Shown: piece by piece, positions 5,760-6,524 of the stretch | How positions within the stretch are numbered: position 1 is the stretch's first letter | Layout: each line of letters opens with the position of its first letter | Program-made: the position numbers and the translations under genes | DNA from: Natrinema soli | GTDB lineage: Archaea > Halobacteriota > Halobacteria > Halobacteriales > Natrialbaceae | Assembly: GCF_028618695.1 (NCBI RefSeq) | Contig: NZ_JAQIVI010000414.1 | Coordinates: 1-6,524 of the forward strand | Direction: 5' to 3' | Length of the DNA: 6,524 bases | Notes under the pieces: model-generated | The model's database searches: none | What the model was told of the DNA's origin: nothing | The model's input: the letters and a program-made list of their open reading frames with translations, nothing else

Positions 5760-6524
5760 TCAGAACGCGAGCGCGTCGACGAGAATCGCGACGAGCACCG
5801 CCCCGAGGAACGCGTTCGAGGCGTGGAACGACCGGAATGCGGCGACTTCGGTCTGTTCGAAGTGCAGGCGAACGGCGGCCCAGAGGAAGATCCCGCCGAA
5901 GACGACGACCGTGCCGGCGTACAGCGCGCCGAGTTCGGTGATCCACGCCAGCGCGATCGTGCTCACGAACGTCGCGGCGATGTAGTAGAGGATGTGTTTG
6001 CGGGTGACGGTCTCGCCCCGGACGACCGGCATCATTGGAAAGCCGCCGCGAGCGTAGTCGTCCTTGTACGCCAGCGCGAGGTTGTAGAAGTGTGCCGGCG
6101 TCCAGAGGAAGATAACGCCCGCGAGCGCGAGTCCGGGCCAGCCGATCTCGTTCGTCACGGCGGCCCAGCCGATCAGCGCGGGAAGCGCGCCAGCAGCGCC
6201 GCCGATGACGGTGTTCTGGACCGTGTTCGGTTTGAGCAGCAATGTGTAGACGACGCTGTAAAATATGATCGCGGCGAGCCCGAGCGCCGCCGCGAGCCGA
6301 TTGATCGTCAGGAAGGCCGTGAGCGACAGGACGGTCAGCCCGAGCCCGAACGCGAGCGCGTTTCGGACCGGGATCAGATCGACCGCCAGCGGCCGATCCG
6401 CGGTGCGGGACATCTTCTGGTCGACGTCGCGCTCGAGGACGTGGTTGAAGGTCCCCGAGGCACCGATCGCGAGGACGCCGCCGCCGAGCGTCGCGACGAT
6501 GGTCCGAATCTCGAGGCCGGGGCC
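5760..6524 (-). CDS. ctaB: Heme o synthase (protoheme IX farnesyltransferase), C-terminal 254 residues
   Basis: The gene enters from the right edge on the minus strand and ends at TGA (5760-5762). The enzyme, an integral membrane UbiA-family prenyltransferase, attaches farnesyl to heme b to make heme o for terminal oxidases. The first prenyl-diphosphate/magnesium motif is visible at fragment residues 27-35 as NHVLERDVD, followed by QKMSRTADRPL, the CtaB-type continuation (N-x-x-[DE]-R-D-x-D-x-x-M-x-R-T). The second conserved region is AYKDDYARGGFPMMPVVRG, typical of CtaB (D-x-x-x-x-G-x-P-M-x-P-V). Several hydrophobic TM segments surround these, for example IIFYSVVYTLLL and VIFLWTPAHFYNLALAY. 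An ATG at 6411-6413 lies inside the first motif and is not the start. The 5' end and promoter are outside the window. It is convergent with the PiT gene. The family call is very secure. Confidence 0.95.
   Translation of the reverse strand, partial: GPGLEIRTIVATLGGGVLAIGASGTFNHVLERDVDQKMSRTADRPLAVDLIPVRNALAFGLGLTVLSLTAFLTINRLAAALGLAAIIFYSVVYTLLLKPNTVQNTVIGGAAGALPALIGWAAVTNEIGWPGLALAGVIFLWTPAHFYNLALAYKDDYARGGFPMMPVVRGETVTRKHILYYIAATFVSTIALAWITELGALYAGTVVVFGGIFLWAAVRLHFEQTEVAAFRSFHASNAFLGAVLVAILVDALAF

Noticed and set aside
5654..5941. Plus-strand frame beginning MDEQKTAILNSSS
   Set aside because: The first 30 residues look plausible and a weak TATA-like CATATCT lies upstream, but the remainder is Arg-rich antisense of ctaB. 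No family is recognised.
1..6524. CRISPR array, tRNA, rRNA, toxin-antitoxin or defence island
   Set aside because: I saw no regularly spaced repeats, no cloverleaf or rRNA-like sequence, and no nuclease, helicase or toxin gene. The recognised genes are metabolic, transport and regulatory.

Overview
The window looks like chromosomal DNA from a haloarchaeon, probably of the Natrialbales/Natrinema type. The genes are GC-rich, favour GAC, GAG and GTC codons, are full of CTCGAG, and encode acidic proteins. Several genes have a TATA-like box about 25-28 bases before the start codon and no visible ribosome binding site, which is the haloarchaeal leaderless arrangement. The genus is a guess; the class is well supported.

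Layout. (1) 1-379, minus: 5' part of a thiolase-family acyl-CoA acetyltransferase, running off the left edge. (2) 380-729: divergent intergenic region with the thiolase promoter, a hairpin resembling the right end / omega-RNA scaffold of IS200/IS605 (TnpB) elements, an AT-rich patch, and the promoter of the next gene. (3) 730-1797, plus: complete M42-family metallo-aminopeptidase with all expected metal ligands. (4) 1980-2225, plus: 81-residue XRE-type helix-turn-helix protein. (5) 2295-3923, plus: 12-TM-class DASS/SLC13 anion transporter, followed by a good terminator hairpin. (6) 3924-4186: lower-GC noncoding stretch. (7) 4187-5344, plus: PiT-family phosphate permease with a GTG start, followed by a hairpin. 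(8) 5345-5759: 415 bases without a credible gene but with short repeats. (9) 5760-6524, minus: C-terminal 254 residues of heme o synthase (ctaB), running off the right edge.

How the parts relate. The thiolase and peptidase are divergent housekeeping genes with separate promoters. The HTH protein and the DASS transporter are adjacent and co-oriented, and both are preceded by AATGAT hexamers (an inverted pair before the HTH gene, a tandem pair before the transporter, and one over the transporter start). That suggests local regulation, but it is inference. The PiT gene sits alone, without the DUF47 partner often found beside PiT genes, between two atypical noncoding flanks, and may be a later insertion between the DASS gene and ctaB.

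I do not see a convincing new multi-gene system. The items most worth following are the solitary IS605-like hairpin, the AATGAT repeats and the unusual flanks of the PiT gene.
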